From assembly GCA_002297505.1 (NCBI GenBank), contig DBLQ01000108.1, positions 1 to 22,130 on the forward strand: DNA of 22,130 nucleotides, written 5' to 3'. Shown in pieces: positions 21,822-22,130 of the stretch. The DNA comes from Flavobacteriales bacterium UBA720 (GTDB taxonomy: Bacteria > Bacteroidota > Bacteroidia > Flavobacteriales > Weeksellaceae). Numbering within the stretch: the first letter of the stretch is position 1; the number at the start of each line of letters is the position of its first letter. The translations under genes were made by a program, and so were the position numbers. The notes under the pieces are model-generated. The model made no database searches and was not told where the DNA came from. It saw nothing but the letters and a program-made list of their open reading frames with translations.

Positions 21822-22130
21822 ATGTCCAATTTCGTAGATTACGTAAAAATTCATTGTAAAAGTGGTCACGGTGGTGCCGGCTCTGCGCATCTCCGCCGAG
21901 AAAAGTACATTCCAAAAGGTGGTCCCGATGGTGGTGACGGCGGACGTGGCGGCCATGTCATCATGAAAGGCAATGCCAATGAATGGACACTGCTCCCACT
22001 GCGCTACACGCGGCATGTGAAGGCAGAGCGCGGTGAGAATGGTGGCAAGAATCAATTGACCGGCGCCTATGGTGCTGATGTCTATATCAATGTACCGCTG
22101 GGTACCATTGCCAAAAATGAAGACGGCGAG
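21822..22130 (+). CDS. obgE: GTPase Obg/CgtA, N-terminal part
   Basis: The frame opens with ATG at 21822 and runs open to the window edge (103 codons); the gene continues beyond. The visible part is the glycine-rich Obg domain: FVDYVKIHCKSGHGGAGSAHLRREKYIPKGGPDGGDGGRGG, then HVIMKGNANEWTLLPLRY and a KNQLTGAYGADVYINVPLGT segment. Obg is a conserved GTPase that binds the 50S subunit in ribosome assembly and stress control. The G domain (G1-G5) lies outside the window. It follows adk by 83 bases, with a strong inverted repeat in the gap. Confidence 0.97.
   Translation, partial: MSNFVDYVKIHCKSGHGGAGSAHLRREKYIPKGGPDGGDGGRGGHVIMKGNANEWTLLPLRYTRHVKAERGENGGKNQLTGAYGADVYINVPLGTIAKNEDGE

Noticed and set aside
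1..22130. CRISPR arrays, tRNA or rRNA genes, insertion sequences
   Set aside because: No regularly spaced direct repeats, no cloverleaf or rRNA-like stretch, no transposase or terminal repeats of an IS type were seen on either strand.

Overview
The window looks like chromosomal DNA of a Bacteroidota bacterium, most likely a Chryseobacterium-like member of the Weeksellaceae/Flavobacteriaceae. The evidence is a PorP/SprF-family (type IX secretion associated) protein, a DUF3822 gene beside rsmD, the hpt-adk-obg order, many proteins ending their signal peptides in xxAQ, and repeated TAnnTTTG (-7) promoter elements before genes, some with TTG about 20 bases upstream. All calls come from reading translated frames and motifs; no database search was possible.

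Layout. 1-366: the 3' end of a CocE/NonD-type hydrolase, then a bidirectional terminator and a convergent luciferase-like flavin oxidoreductase. 1562-2275: aquaporin Z with its own terminator. 2323-7309 (all minus): a run of closely packed genes. In transcription order these are a secreted thioredoxin-like protein, a predicted outer-membrane barrel, a 65-residue membrane protein, LpxH, a LuxE-type acyl-protein synthetase, a secreted DUF5715/LAS-type peptidase and a PD-(D/E)xK, MmcB-like nuclease. 7310-7613: a 304-base divergent spacer with short repeats. 7614-9800 (plus): DUF3822, a small four-helix-bundle (IVP-like) gene flanked by imperfect inverted repeats, rsmD and a secreted glucosaminidase. 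9941-11527: an ABC-F ATPase. 11561-12471 (minus): an mdaB-ygiN-like quinone pair, with a divergent LysR regulator at 12572-13468. 13579-20432 (minus): murI, a MuiA-like DUF4139 protein, hemW, porP/sprF, rluD and a PASTA-domain membrane protein. 20560-22130 (plus): hpt, adk and the start of obg.

Most of the window is housekeeping: nucleotide salvage and balance (hpt, adk), ribosome work (rsmD, rluD, obg, ABC-F), envelope synthesis (lpxH, murI, glucosaminidase, PASTA protein), heme insertion (hemW) and quinone redox. The parts that most deserve a second look are the four-helix-bundle cassette that separates DUF3822 from rsmD, the DUF5715-nuclease pair, the stacked inverted repeats between adk and obg, the 18-base palindrome in front of the LysR gene, and the TonB-box-like VVVVGAG stretch inside the MuiA-like protein. 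I see no tRNA, rRNA, CRISPR array, insertion sequence or prophage.
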